Assembly (NCBI GenBank): GCA_024229515.1
Contig: JAAESI010000300.1
Coordinates: forward strand, 1-36,559
Reading direction: 5' to 3'
Length of the DNA: 36,559 nucleotides
Source of the DNA: Pseudomonadota bacterium
Lineage (GTDB): Bacteria; Myxococcota_A; UBA796; UBA9615
A program made the translations under genes and the position numbers. The notes under the pieces were generated by a model, which was given only the letters and a program-made list of their open reading frames with translations, did no database searches and was not told the DNA's origin. Below, piece by piece: positions 1-7,850 of this stretch (its first letter is position 1; each line of letters opens with the position of its first letter).

Positions 1-57
1 ATCCTCAATCGCATGACCGAGCTCGGGATGCCGGAATCGCACGCTGTCCGAAGCTGA
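1..57 (+). CDS. C-terminal fragment of a gene cut by the window edge
   Basis: An open frame enters the window at base 1 and ends at a TGA at 55-57, giving 18 residues (ending ESHAVRS). Its frame is open from the first base and codon use looks ordinary, but the fragment is too short to identify. It could equally be a chance open frame. Confidence 0.25.
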   Translation: MLNRMTELGMPESHAVRS

Positions 58-135
58 AACTCCGAGAGAGCCGCTCAGTGGCCCGATCCGGCCTCGCTCG
101 GAGCCGTGCAACAACGCCGCGGCAGGTCGCTGTGT

Positions 136-756
136 TCAGGGGTGTCGGGAGAGAATTGCGGCAATCTCGGCGCGACTGGCGGCGTCGTCGGCCGAAACCG
201 AAGCTCCGCTCGTACCCTGCCGAAGCGTCTCGACCATTTCCGCAGGGGTCTGCCCTGCGAATGTCTCTGTGCCCGCTCCAGCGGCGACGTCTCGTGGCGC
301 ACCCATCTCCAAGAGGGCCTGGACCAGAGCAGGTTCGTTGTGCAGGACGGCCGCGTGCAGTGGTGTGAGTCCAAGCCGGTCGACTGCCGTCCAGTCAACC
401 TCGTCGGACCACCCTCGAAGCAGCCGAAGCGTGCGAGCCCCATCGCCAGCAGGGTTCGCGCCCTCCTCGGGGCTGAAGCCGCTCAGCGTGAACATGAACA
501 GCGTCATCCCCTCGTCATCGGGCGTCGACGCCATCGGGTCGAGGCGTCCGGGACCGTCGATCCACCAACAAGCGAGAGGCTGGGGAAGACGGAATGAGTC
601 CGTCGTACAGGCGAGAATCAACTCCGGCGGCGACAGGCTGGCGAGCAGGGCCAGCGGAGCCATGACCCCGAGGATCGCGACAGCGAGCAAGCCCGCGAGG
701 AGCCGGGCCTTGCGGCGGTTGGAGTTCTGCGGCTGAGCGGACTCTGAGTCTGTCAT
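136..756 (-). CDS. Membrane-anchored ankyrin-repeat protein
   Basis: 206 aa. The N-terminus is short and basic (NRRKAR around residues 13-18), followed by a hydrophobic segment at about residues 19-42 that would anchor the protein in the inner membrane with the rest outside the cytoplasm. Near residues 125-160 there is one clear ankyrin repeat, with the GLTPLHAAVLHNEPALVQAL signature, followed by a second, weaker one (GQTPAEMVETL). Ankyrin repeats bind protein partners; no catalytic domain is seen. The start is the ATG at 756, placed directly before the basic region; no strong ribosome binding site is visible. The partner and role are unknown. The family call is sound; function is not inferred further. 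Confidence 0.7.
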   Translation of the reverse strand: MTDSESAQPQNSNRRKARLLAGLLAVAILGVMAPLALLASLSPPELILACTTDSFRLPQPLACWWIDGPGRLDPMASTPDDEGMTLFMFTLSGFSPEEGANPAGDGARTLRLLRGWSDEVDWTAVDRLGLTPLHAAVLHNEPALVQALLEMGAPRDVAAGAGTETFAGQTPAEMVETLRQGTSGASVSADDAASRAEIAAILSRHP

Positions 757-975
757 CGCCGGGATGATGCCTGCGTCTTGATGGTTCGAGAACTGTGGGC
801 ACCGGAAAGGATGGCCTCAGCGGCTCTCTACAAACCGCGGACCGAGCGAAGCGACGCGCTGTGTTTTCAGGTGCTTACGCGAGGATGGAGCATGCCGAGG
901 GATGTGACCAACGAGCGGAAGTGCCCGAAGTCACAGAAGCGAGCCTCGCGACGGGAGTGCTTTGTAGACACCCTC

Positions 976-1282
976 TCAGTCGTCGGGCATTTCGAGGAAC
1001 GCCTTGTCCTCTTCGGAAAGCTCTTTGGGCGGAGATGGGGGGGGCGACGACGACAACGGCTGTGCCAGTCCAGACCGGGGGCTTGATCTCGGAGTAGTCG
1101 GGCCACCCGAAGTCGCTCAACCGAATGACACCTGCTTGCCACGGCTGGGTTGGGTCCTCCGAGGCAAGGCGGGCCTCATAGTCGGACTGAAGAGCCGCTG
1201 GAGCGCTGATCAGATCAAACCCGTTTCCAACGGCAAGGTGGTTGATCGTCTCCGCCAACTGCACAGCGCAATCAGGGCTCAT
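976..1282 (-). pseudogene. Small hypothetical protein, frameshifted at an 8-base G/C run
   Basis: From the ATG at 1282 the frame reads MSPDCAVQLAETINHLAVG and continues to about base 1045, then enters a run of eight C (minus strand; 1037-1044). In the existing frame the product becomes an Arg/Ser-rich tail ending at 875. If one C is removed, it reads APPPSPPKELSEEDKAFLEM and stops cleanly at 976-978. The second reading has a far more natural composition (acidic, ends MPDD). The intact protein would be about 101 aa. No family recognised. The start overlaps the stop of the preceding 40-residue frame by one base (TGATG), which suggests translational coupling. A homopolymer miscall, phase variation or a real mutation would all explain the sequence. 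Confidence 0.5.
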
Positions 1283-1404
1283 CAATCCGGCACGGCGGAA
1301 GTCAGTTCAGCGATGCTGTCTACTGAATTGCGGTCATCCAATATGACGATCCGTTCAAGGCTGTCACCCAGACCGAATTCGATTCGAGGGATGCCATCAG
1401 TCAT
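1282..1404 (-). CDS. Short open frame upstream of the frameshifted gene
   Basis: A 40-residue frame runs from an ATG at 1404 (MTDGIPRIEFGLGDSLERIV) to a TGA at 1282-1284. It begins 6 bases past the stop of the preceding gene (TGA at 1410-1412) and its stop shares an A with the next ATG, so it sits tightly inside a minus-strand operon. Composition is protein-like (ILDDRNSVDSIAELTSAV). It could be a genuine small protein, or the N-terminal part of the next gene separated by another frameshift. No family recognised. Confidence 0.4.
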   Translation of the reverse strand: MTDGIPRIEFGLGDSLERIVILDDRNSVDSIAELTSAVPD

Positions 1405-1409
1405 GGAAT

Positions 1410-2016
1410 TCATTGACCCGGGCCGAACTCCATCGGCTGTGGGAGGGAGGTGCCTGTCGGGTCCACCACGGCCCCGTCCTTCACCCGCCAGGCACGAACG
1501 ACGTAGCGCCAGACCTGACCATCGCTGTTGATGATCCCTCGCTCGAAGTAGCTGGCCACGGCGACTTGCTGACCGCCCACCTCGTGAATGGCGTAGCGAG
1601 GCGGGTGGTATTCGAGGCCGACCGGCAAGTCCGTCGTCAGGTCAGCGGGCCCGTCTTCGGTGTCCACCCGCAGGCGGAGTCCGAGGTCAGCCCAGTCCTC
1701 GACGAAGGCCCGGAGGGTCTGCAGTACATCTTCCTTTGCAGAGCCGCCCGTGAGCGACCATCCGCCCCGGTAGGCGACGATCGCTGCCACCACCTCGCTC
1801 GGGTCACACGGCTCCTCGATGATCAAGAACTGCTTGCTCTCTTCGCTCCGCCCACGGTCGTGGGCGAACCTCGGGATCCTCGGACGCTGGCTCCTCCTCG
1901 GGAGAAGTGGGCACGTTCGTCATGGGGGAATCGTGCTCGACTTTGGGCACCGGGTTTGAGCCGAAGCCCACGCAGCCCGACGAGATGAACGCCGCAATGA
2001 ACAGGTGCAGTCCCAT
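1410..2016 (-). pseudogene. Probable lipoprotein split into two overlapping frames
   Basis: The first part starts at the ATG at 2016: MGLHLFIAAFISSGC, a signal peptide with lipobox ISSGC, followed by a Pro/Glu-rich linker, and stops at 1804. A second frame covers 1410-1826 (138 aa from a TTG), but the same frame is open further upstream and reads RSEESKQFLIIEEPCDPSEV through the overlap. Joining the two by a one-base shift somewhere near 1826-1890 gives one lipoprotein of roughly 200 aa: signal peptide, linker, then a globular domain of unknown family. The alternative is two separate genes, a 71-residue lipoprotein and a 138-residue protein starting at a TTG. The lack of any good start for the second frame favours the fused reading. 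Confidence 0.45.
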
Positions 2017-2234
2017 ACGGCACACGCTCCATGCCACTGTCCCTTGTCTGCCGTCCGAGTCCACGACGTGGAGCATACCCGCGCGGGAGGTGGCCGAAGC
2101 AGGGGCTGACTGAGGCGGTTCCGGGTGTCCTCGACGCCGTCCTGGAAGGGCTCGAGGTGGCCGCGGATCCGCGGCTCACCGCGGCGGCGCCGGCCGACGG
2201 AGACATCGAAGGAGATCCTCGACCGAGCCGCCGT
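2017..2234. other. Stretch without a supported gene
   Basis: Between the lipoprotein start and the 44-bp repeat there are only short frames on both strands. One plus-strand frame (2031-2252) reads like the end of a protein (GVLDAVLEGLEVAADPRL) but has no upstream support. Nothing can be assigned. Confidence 0.3.
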
Positions 2235-2278
2235 TCGCCGCCAGAAAGTTAGAGTACCGTCTCACCTGCCCCGCCATT
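2235..2278 (+). repeat. Left copy of a 44-bp direct repeat (copy A)
   Basis: Matches 18424-18467 in the same orientation with three differences, all C versus T. It contains the box GCCAGAAAGTTAGAGTAC and ends GCCCCGCCATT. A hairpin follows 8 bases later and a short shared stretch (GGGGTTT, then TTCTGG) follows the hairpin in both copies. On the minus strand both copies would encode the start of a peptide, MAGQVR then R or Q, then YSNFLA, after which the copies diverge. It lies just outside the left end of the kinase cluster. Confidence 0.75.
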
Positions 2279-2286
2279 AACGCCAG

Positions 2287-2315
2287 CCCCCGGATTCCAC
2301 GGGTTCCGGGGGTTT
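2287..2315. terminator. Hairpin behind repeat copy A
   Basis: A perfect 8-bp stem (CCCCCGGA at 2287-2294 with TCCGGGGG at 2305-2312) and a 10-base loop, followed by TTT on the plus strand. It looks like a weak rho-independent terminator. No plus-strand gene ends just before it, so its job may belong to the repeat element rather than to a neighbouring gene. Confidence 0.5.
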
Positions 2316-2609
2316 GCGCGTTCTGGCTCGGGCGTTCTCCTGGCGATCCGGGTCGGACCCGAGAGGGAATCGAACTCCCCAGGCATGCGGAATCGCAGGA
2401 GAACCGTCGCATCGCGTCGCATCCGCCAGCCCAACGTCAGCTGGTCAGGAGGTGGACCCCGCGCGCGTGCAGGTGTTTCAGGAGCCTCCCCTTCTCGAAG
2501 TCCGGTCCCGACGTCGCGGAACGCACTATCTCTCTGTCAACTCCGGATAGGGGGGCGCACGGGCGTTGAGCGGGCACGCAGCCCCGTTGCACGCCACCCC
2601 CGTCTGGGT
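2316..2609. other. Stretch without a supported gene
   Basis: Between the repeat-A hairpin and the end of the six-TM kinase no gene is supported. On the minus strand near 2366-2382 there is a tRNA T-arm-like string (GAGTTCGATTCCC) but no matching acceptor or anticodon arm, so no tRNA is called. Confidence 0.4.
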
Positions 2610-4403
2610 CTACGCGCGGTTCGTGGCGAACCGTGAGAGCGTCGAATACAAGGCAGCGACATCGATGGGCTTGGTGACGATGGCGTTCATCCCCGAGTCC
2701 TGGCACCTCTGCGCCTCTTCGCTCAAGACATGCGCGGTCATGGCGATGATCGGCAGCCCCGTCAGGCCGAGCCTCGTCCGTATGGCGACTGTTGCCTCGT
2801 GTCCATCCATCTCGGGCATCTGGATGTCCATCAGCACCGCGTCGAAGTCACTGCCTCGGACGAGCAACTCCGTCGCCTCTCGCCCGTTTCCGACGGTGGT
2901 CACCTCGACTCCGACCTTCTGCAGGAGCGCCTGGGCCAGTATCTGGTTGATCTCGTTGTCCTCCACCAACAAGACGCGCATGCCCGTCAGCCCGGCGCCG
3001 ACCGACGCCTCCGCGTCGCCGTGGGAGTCCTCGGGGGCGGGCGCGGTCTCCCTCAGTGGAACCTCGACGCTGAAGACGCTGCCACGGCCTAGTTCGCTCT
3101 CGACGGTGAGGTCTCCGTCCATCATCCGCACCAGCTCTTTGGTGATGGACAGCCCCAGCCCCGTCCCCCCGTACTTGCGGGTCGTGGATGAATCGGCCTG
3201 GGAGAACGGCACGAACAGCTGCTCCTGCTGCGCTCTGGTCATGCCGAGTCCCTGGTCCGTGACTGAGAAACGCAGCATCAGCCGGTCCCTCTCCCGATGG
3301 GCGAGCTCCACGACGACGTCGACGCTGCCGGCCGAAGAGAACTTGATCGAGTTGGAGACCAGGTTCGTCAGGATCTGCTGCAACCTCAGGCCATCCCCCA
3401 AGAAATGGTCCGGCAGGCACTCAGGGACGACGAAGTCGAGCGACAGCCCTCTCTCTTCCGCCGGCAGCTCCGCGACCCCCCGGACGTCAGCGAGCAACTG
3501 GCGCAAGCCGAACGGAGTGTTCTTGAGCTCCAGACGGCCCGCTTCGAGCTTCGAGAAGTCGAGGATGTCGTTGATGATCCCGAGCAGGTTCTTCGCTGGC
3601 CGGTTGACCCTCCCCAGGTACTCACGCAGCTTCTCGGGCGACGTCTGTTCGAGCCCGAGCTGGCTGAACCCGATGATGGCGTTCATCGGAGTCCTGATCT
3701 CGTGGCTCATGTTGGCGAGGAAGACCGACTTGGCCTGCCCGGCGGCCAATGCGCGTCCTTCCGCTTCCTGGAGGGCGCGGTATCCCTCCTCGAACTGTCG
3801 GACGAAGATGGTGATGATGAGCGCGGCAATCAACGCCGCGAAGGCGTAGTTGTAGACGAGGAACCAGGAGGTTCCTTCGGGGAATGGCAGCTCGTAGAAC
3901 GCGTCGCCATGCAGCGGTTCCAGCCCGGCGGCTGCGACCACCAAGATGACCACGTAGCCGCAAACCACGTGGCCCTTTCGTTCGCCGAGCTGCAGGTAGG
4001 TCCCGACCAGGACGCTCAAGAGCCAGACGATGACCGCAGAGCCGGCTCCACCCGTCGTGAACGTGAGCAGGAACAGTGCCGACGCGCTGCCGACGTTGGA
4101 GACCAGGCCCGCCGCGACCACCCGCCGGCCGAACCGGAGCAAGGCCACCCCAGCCACAGACGGGACCACGCCGCTCAGGAGGCAGATCCCGGCGCTGAGG
4201 TGCGCATCCAGGAAGAGGTAGAGGACCACATAGGCGAACCACGTGGCGGCGTAGGCGAGTTGGAAGGCAAAGACCACCCGGGCCTGGACCCGCTGCCGAT
4301 CGTCCGGATACTCGACTTCGTCCAGACGCAGCCCGAGCACGCCCGCAGCCGCCTGCACGCCCTTCGACAACGCGGCTTGGGCCCGGCCCGACCGCGGCGT
4401 CAT
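2610..4403 (-). CDS. Six-TM hybrid histidine kinase with receiver
   Basis: 597 aa from the ATG at 4403. Six hydrophobic segments lie between about residues 45 and 202 and probably form the membrane sensor; no PAS or periplasmic domain is seen. A HisKA domain follows with phospho-acceptor His234 in NMSHEIRTPM, then the HATPase domain (N-box ILTNLVSNSIKF at 344-355, DQGLG near 383, GGTGLGL near 412). A receiver domain ends the protein (acidic pocket VEDNE, phospho-acceptor Asp526 in LMDIQMPEMDG, Lys578 in TKPID). There is no HPt domain, so phosphoryl transfer onward needs a partner. The frame stays open upstream to 4964, but that stretch runs through the 10-bp tandem repeat and is not protein-like, so the ATG at 4403 is preferred. 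No strong ribosome binding site is visible. It is the last gene of the minus-strand cluster, separated from the previous kinase by about 580 bases. Confidence 0.88.
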   Translation of the reverse strand: MTPRSGRAQAALSKGVQAAAGVLGLRLDEVEYPDDRQRVQARVVFAFQLAYAATWFAYVVLYLFLDAHLSAGICLLSGVVPSVAGVALLRFGRRVVAAGLVSNVGSASALFLLTFTTGGAGSAVIVWLLSVLVGTYLQLGERKGHVVCGYVVILVVAAAGLEPLHGDAFYELPFPEGTSWFLVYNYAFAALIAALIITIFVRQFEEGYRALQEAEGRALAAGQAKSVFLANMSHEIRTPMNAIIGFSQLGLEQTSPEKLREYLGRVNRPAKNLLGIINDILDFSKLEAGRLELKNTPFGLRQLLADVRGVAELPAEERGLSLDFVVPECLPDHFLGDGLRLQQILTNLVSNSIKFSSAGSVDVVVELAHRERDRLMLRFSVTDQGLGMTRAQQEQLFVPFSQADSSTTRKYGGTGLGLSITKELVRMMDGDLTVESELGRGSVFSVEVPLRETAPAPEDSHGDAEASVGAGLTGMRVLLVEDNEINQILAQALLQKVGVEVTTVGNGREATELLVRGSDFDAVLMDIQMPEMDGHEATVAIRTRLGLTGLPIIAMTAHVLSEEAQRCQDSGMNAIVTKPIDVAALYSTLSRFATNRA

Positions 4404-4640
4404 CACGTGCTTGCTTGCTGTGCTCGTTGTCGCCACCTCGCTACCGGTTGCGGGGACCGCTGCAAGTTGCCCACCCGCCTCTCGCTTCGACGACACTCGT
4501 CCTCCTTCGTCCACCGCTGGCACCCCTCGAACCTGCCGTGGGTTTCTCTTTGGGGTGCACCCGATCGCCGGCGCTTCCGCGTCACCACGGCGTGGGTCGC
4601 AGGCTGCAGGATAGCGCTTTGAGACGCTCGAGGCCCTCCG

Positions 4641-4725
4641 GGGCCCGCGAAGGCCTGCGAAGGCCCGCGAAGGCCCGCGAAGGCCCGCGAAGGCCCGCGA
4701 AGGCCCGCGAAGGTCCGCGAAGGCT
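4641..4725. repeat. 10-bp tandem repeat, eight to nine units
   Basis: Units of AGGCCCGCGA follow one another from about 4641 to 4725. Five units are identical (4661-4710), and the outer ones carry single changes (CCTG, GTCC). Ten is not a multiple of three, so unit gain or loss would shift any frame crossing it. It lies directly upstream of an EAL-domain remnant on the plus strand and about 240 bases upstream of the six-TM kinase start on the minus strand. Confidence 0.85.
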
Positions 4726-4745
4726 CCCACGGTCCAGGCCGTCGA

Positions 4746-4931
4746 GAGCTGGTGCGGAGGCTTGCCGAGCTCTGCCGCAAGTTGGGGGCTGAGTTCGTGG
4801 AGCCCGGCATCGAAACCACTGCGGCTCAAGTGGCGGTCGCCAGCGAATGCGGCTGCTCCTTGCTCCACGGTGGGCCAATTCGGCTTTCGTTGCCCACAAT
4901 CCGAGAGGTTCTCAACGCCGAAACGCGCTGA
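4746..4931 (+). pseudogene. Remnant of an EAL-type c-di-GMP phosphodiesterase domain
   Basis: The plus-strand frame from 4746 reads ELVRRLAELCRKLGAEFVEP, then GIETTAAQVAVASECGCSLL, and ends at the TGA at 4929-4931 (61 residues). This has the order of landmarks of an EAL domain C-terminus: helix, V-E-x-G-V/I-E-T strand, helix, then G-C-x-L-x-x-G. The rest of the domain, including the EAL motif and metal ligands, is absent; upstream the frame runs into the 10-bp tandem repeat. There is no start codon or ribosome binding site. The match is by motif order only and could be fortuitous, but an EAL relic beside a HD-GYP gene and kinases is plausible. Confidence 0.4.
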
Positions 4932-4983
4932 GACCACAGGTCTTCGCCGCAACACCGAGCGCACTCACCGACCGGAGGAGGGA

Positions 4984-6675
4984 TCACGGCCCGTTTCGTT
5001 CGGTCTCGAAGGCCCGGACAGACCGCAGGTCCACCAACAGCGCGTCGATCGCCGCCGTGTCGATCGGCTTGGTCAGGAAGCCCGTCATCCCGGCCTCGAC
5101 CGTCAGTCGCCGATCCTCATCCGTCGCGTTCGCGGTCAGCGCGACGATGGGGACCGAGCACCCCGCCCGCCGCAGTCGGCGGGTCGCCTCGAGGCCGTCG
5201 ACATCAGGCATCTGCACGTCCATGAAGACCACGTCGGGCGGAGCCGCGAGCGCCATCTCAACCCCCTCGGCCCCCCCTCCCGCTATGGCCACCTCGCTCC
5301 TGCAGCAGCGCCGCGATGATTATCTGGTTGATGTCGTTGTCCTCGACCACCAGGACGCAGAGCGGCCCTCGGGGGGCCTGGGTGGGGGCCGGCTCAACGG
5401 CCGCCGGCGGTTCGCAGACGGACAGCGTCAGCGCGATTCGGAACGTCGAGCCGCGCCCCTCCTCACTCTCCAGGACCAGGCTGCCCCCGAGGGTGACCGT
5501 GAGCTTGCGGGCGATGGCCAGACCGAGGCCGCTGCCCTGGTGTCGTCGGGACGCCGTCGAGTCCAGTTGCGTGAACGGGCCGAAGAGCGCCGCGCGCCCC
5601 GCTTCGGGGATCCCGGGGCCGGTGTCAGCGACGGCGAGCTCCACGTCGAGATCCCGTCCCCCCGGAGCGCCGTTCGCAACTCGATCTGCACGCTCCCTCG
5701 TTCGGTGAACTTGACCGCGTTGCTTACGAGGTTGAGCAGCACCTGGCGGAGGCGCCGTCCGTCGACCTCGACCCAACGGCTGGGCGCGTCGCGGTCGGCG
5801 CCCAGGATCCGAAGCTCGCTCCCACGCTGCTCCGCGTTCACCGAGAAGAGCCCGCCGGCATCTCTGCAGAGCGCCCCCAACTCCACCGGCTCGGGTCGCA
5901 GCACGAGGCGTCCGGCCTCGATGGCCGAGATGTCCAACACGTTCCCGATGAGGGCGGTGAGGCCGTCGGCGGCCCGCCGCCGCAGCGCCATCTTCTCGCG
6001 CTGCTCATCCAGCAGCGGCTGGGACTCGAGCAGCTCCGGGATCCCCAGGATCCCCGCCAGGGGGGTGCGGATCTCGTGGCTCATGGTCGCCAGGAACGCG
6101 CTCTTGGCGGTGCTCGCCGCCAAGGCCTTGTCCCGCGCAGAGGCCAAGCTCCGTTCCTGGCCGTCGACCGCGGCCCGGTAGGCCAGCCCCACCAGCAGCG
6201 CGAGGCCGACCACCGTGCAGATCACCAGCGGTCGAGCGATCTCGAGCGCTTCAGGGCTCACCGCCACTCGATCGAGTCGATCTCCCAAGGCCCACAGCCC
6301 CGCGATGCTGGCGCAGACGACTGCCGCCCAGGCCGCCGCCGCACGTGAGCCCGACAGGAAGCTCATGACCACCGGCAGCAGCGGCAAGGCGAAGAGGGCG
6401 GGGGCCTCGAGGCCGGCTCCCTCGACGGCCGCCGCGTAGGTGATGACTGCCACGCCGACGCCCGCGAAGAGGTGACGAGACCACAGGTCGAACGAAGGCC
6501 GGAGCACCGAGAGCGCGAGGAGGCCGAACATGGTCGTCGACAAGAACAGCGGTGACTCGCCGGCCGCTGGCTCCAGGACCGCGGCGAGGATCGCCGCCAG
6601 GCCCAGGGCGAGGCCGCCGGTCGCTCCGAGGCAGCGCCGGAAGAGGCGGCGCTGGTGGTCGCCGAAGCCGCTCAC
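4984..6675 (-). pseudogene. Hybrid histidine kinase broken by two frameshifts
   Basis: Starts at the ATG at 6675, 3 bases after the stop of the HD-GYP gene. The first frame gives several hydrophobic segments (about residues 15-165), a HisKA domain with His200 in TMSHEIRTPL and an N-box (LLNLVSNAVKF). Near 5658-5663 (six C on the plus strand) the frame is lost. One extra base there would continue into GRDLDVELAVADTGPGIPEA and the rest of the ATPase domain and receiver start (VEDNDINQ). A second break occurs near 5285-5295, where QERGG in one frame resumes as VAIAGGGAEGVEMA in another, followed by the receiver phospho-acceptor motif FMDVQMPDVDG and the TKPID lysine motif. The stop is at 4984. 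All domains are otherwise well preserved, so the breaks are recent or are sequence errors. Restored, it would be about 560 aa with no HPt domain. Confidence 0.8.
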
Positions 6676-6678
6676 TCG

Positions 6679-7800
6679 CTAGCTCCCCTCTGCCGGGCTG
6701 TCGACACCTGCGACGCTCCGGACCCAACTCTCGCCCTCCTCCTGGTGGTTCTCCTTGATCTCGAGGATCCGGTCCAGCACGTCCAGGAGCGCGTCCAGCA
6801 CGCGCGGATCGAAGTGGGCACCTCGACCCTCCCGCATGATCGACACCGACCGCTCCACCGTGAAGGGCTCCTTGTACGGCCGGCGCGACGTCAGCGCGTC
6901 GAACACGTCGGCAACGGCGACAATCCGGCCCGCCAGGGGGATCTCCTCGCCCCGAAGGCCCGAGGGATACCCGCTTCCGTCCCACTTCTCGTGATGGCTC
7001 CGGGCGATCTGTTCGCCAAGACGGATGACCGGGGAGTCCGAGCCCGCAAGGATCTCCCCCCCCATCTCGGCGTGACGCCGCATGATCAACCACTCGTCGG
7101 CGTCCAGCTTCCCGGGCTTCAGGAGGATCCGATCCGGGATCCCGATCTTGCCGATGTCGTGCATCGGAGCTGCGTGCAGGAGGTTGTCGACCTCGTCCCC
7201 CTCCAAGCCGAGCTCTGCGCCCAGGACCGCGCTGTACCGACTCATGCGCAGGACGTGGGCCCCGGTGTCGTCGTCCTTGAACTCCGCCGCCCGCGACAGG
7301 CGCACGATGGTCTCCAGCGAGTTCGCTCGGATCGTGGCCAGGGCTTCGCGCAGCTTCGCGGTGCGCTCGGACACCAGGCCCTCGAGGACGGAGTTCTGGT
7401 CCCGCAGGACGTCCCGCGCTGCCTTCAGCTGGAGTTGGGCCTCCACCCGCCGGCGGACCAGAGCAGGATGGAAGGGCTTGTGGATGTAGTCCACGGCCCC
7501 CACCTCGAACCCCCGCATCTCGTCGTTTGCGGAGCCGAGCGTCGTGACGAAGACCACCGGGATCCGTGACGTGGCGGCGTTGGCCTGCAGCCTGCGGCAG
7601 ACCTCGTAGCCATCCAGGCCGGGCATCATCACGTCCAGCAGGATCAGGTCTGGAGGGGGCTCGCGCCCCGCGAGGTCCAGGGCCTTCTCGCCGTCGGTGG
7701 CGACCGACAGCTGGCCGATCCCGGCGAGCAGCGCGCCCAGGATGTCCAGGTTCTCCGGGGTGTCGTCAACCAGGAGGATGTGGGGGCGGCGTGCGTTCAT
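6679..7800 (-). CDS. REC-HD-GYP response regulator, c-di-GMP phosphodiesterase (RpfG type)
   Basis: 373 aa. Start chosen at the ATG at 7800, which has a GGTGGAG ribosome binding site and directly precedes the receiver (MNARRPHILLVDD); a longer frame to 7911 runs into the insertion sequence. Receiver at 1-120 with phospho-acceptor Asp56 in LLDVMMPGLDG and Lys108 in HKPF. A coiled-coil-like linker covers 125-165. The HD-GYP domain at 165-355 has HD at 214-215 (MHDIGKIGIPD) and the diagnostic HHEKWDGSGYP at 269-279. Family members hydrolyse c-di-GMP to GMP, usually activated by phosphorylation of the receiver. It is followed after 3 bases by the frameshifted hybrid kinase, a likely partner. An insertion sequence sits just upstream, so its transcription may now depend on sequence within or beside that element. 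Confidence 0.92.
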   Translation of the reverse strand: MNARRPHILLVDDTPENLDILGALLAGIGQLSVATDGEKALDLAGREPPPDLILLDVMMPGLDGYEVCRRLQANAATSRIPVVFVTTLGSANDEMRGFEVGAVDYIHKPFHPALVRRRVEAQLQLKAARDVLRDQNSVLEGLVSERTAKLREALATIRANSLETIVRLSRAAEFKDDDTGAHVLRMSRYSAVLGAELGLEGDEVDNLLHAAPMHDIGKIGIPDRILLKPGKLDADEWLIMRRHAEMGGEILAGSDSPVIRLGEQIARSHHEKWDGSGYPSGLRGEEIPLAGRIVAVADVFDALTSRRPYKEPFTVERSVSIMREGRGAHFDPRVLDALLDVLDRILEIKENHQEEGESWVRSVAGVDSPAEGS

Positions 7801-7835
7801 CGTGGCTCCACCTGCGAAGGGTCTGGATCTCGCAT

Positions 7836-7850
7836 TGAGCGCGGCGCTCA
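7836..7850. terminator. Short inverted repeat at the end of the transposase gene
   Basis: TGAGCGC, one G, GCGCTCA: a perfect 7-bp inverted repeat that includes the transposase stop codon (7848-7850). The one-base centre is too small for a simple loop, so it may be a cruciform or protein site rather than a terminator. Confidence 0.3.

Noticed and set aside
2235..2278. Repeat copies as tRNA 3' ends (attachment sites often are)
   Set aside because: The sequence ends GCCCCGCCATT, but the T-loop does not fit and the acceptor cannot be built. The repeat is real, the tRNA reading is not supported.
2340..2450. tRNA-like T-arm on the minus strand (GAGTTCGATTCCC)
   Set aside because: No acceptor stem pairs with the 3' side, one pair in the T-stem is a mismatch, and no anticodon arm is found. 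It is not a tRNA as it stands.
2566..3849. Long plus-strand frame of 427 codons opposite the six-TM kinase
   Set aside because: It is rich in Ser, Arg and Pro with no domain and lies exactly opposite well-conserved kinase motifs. It is an antisense shadow.
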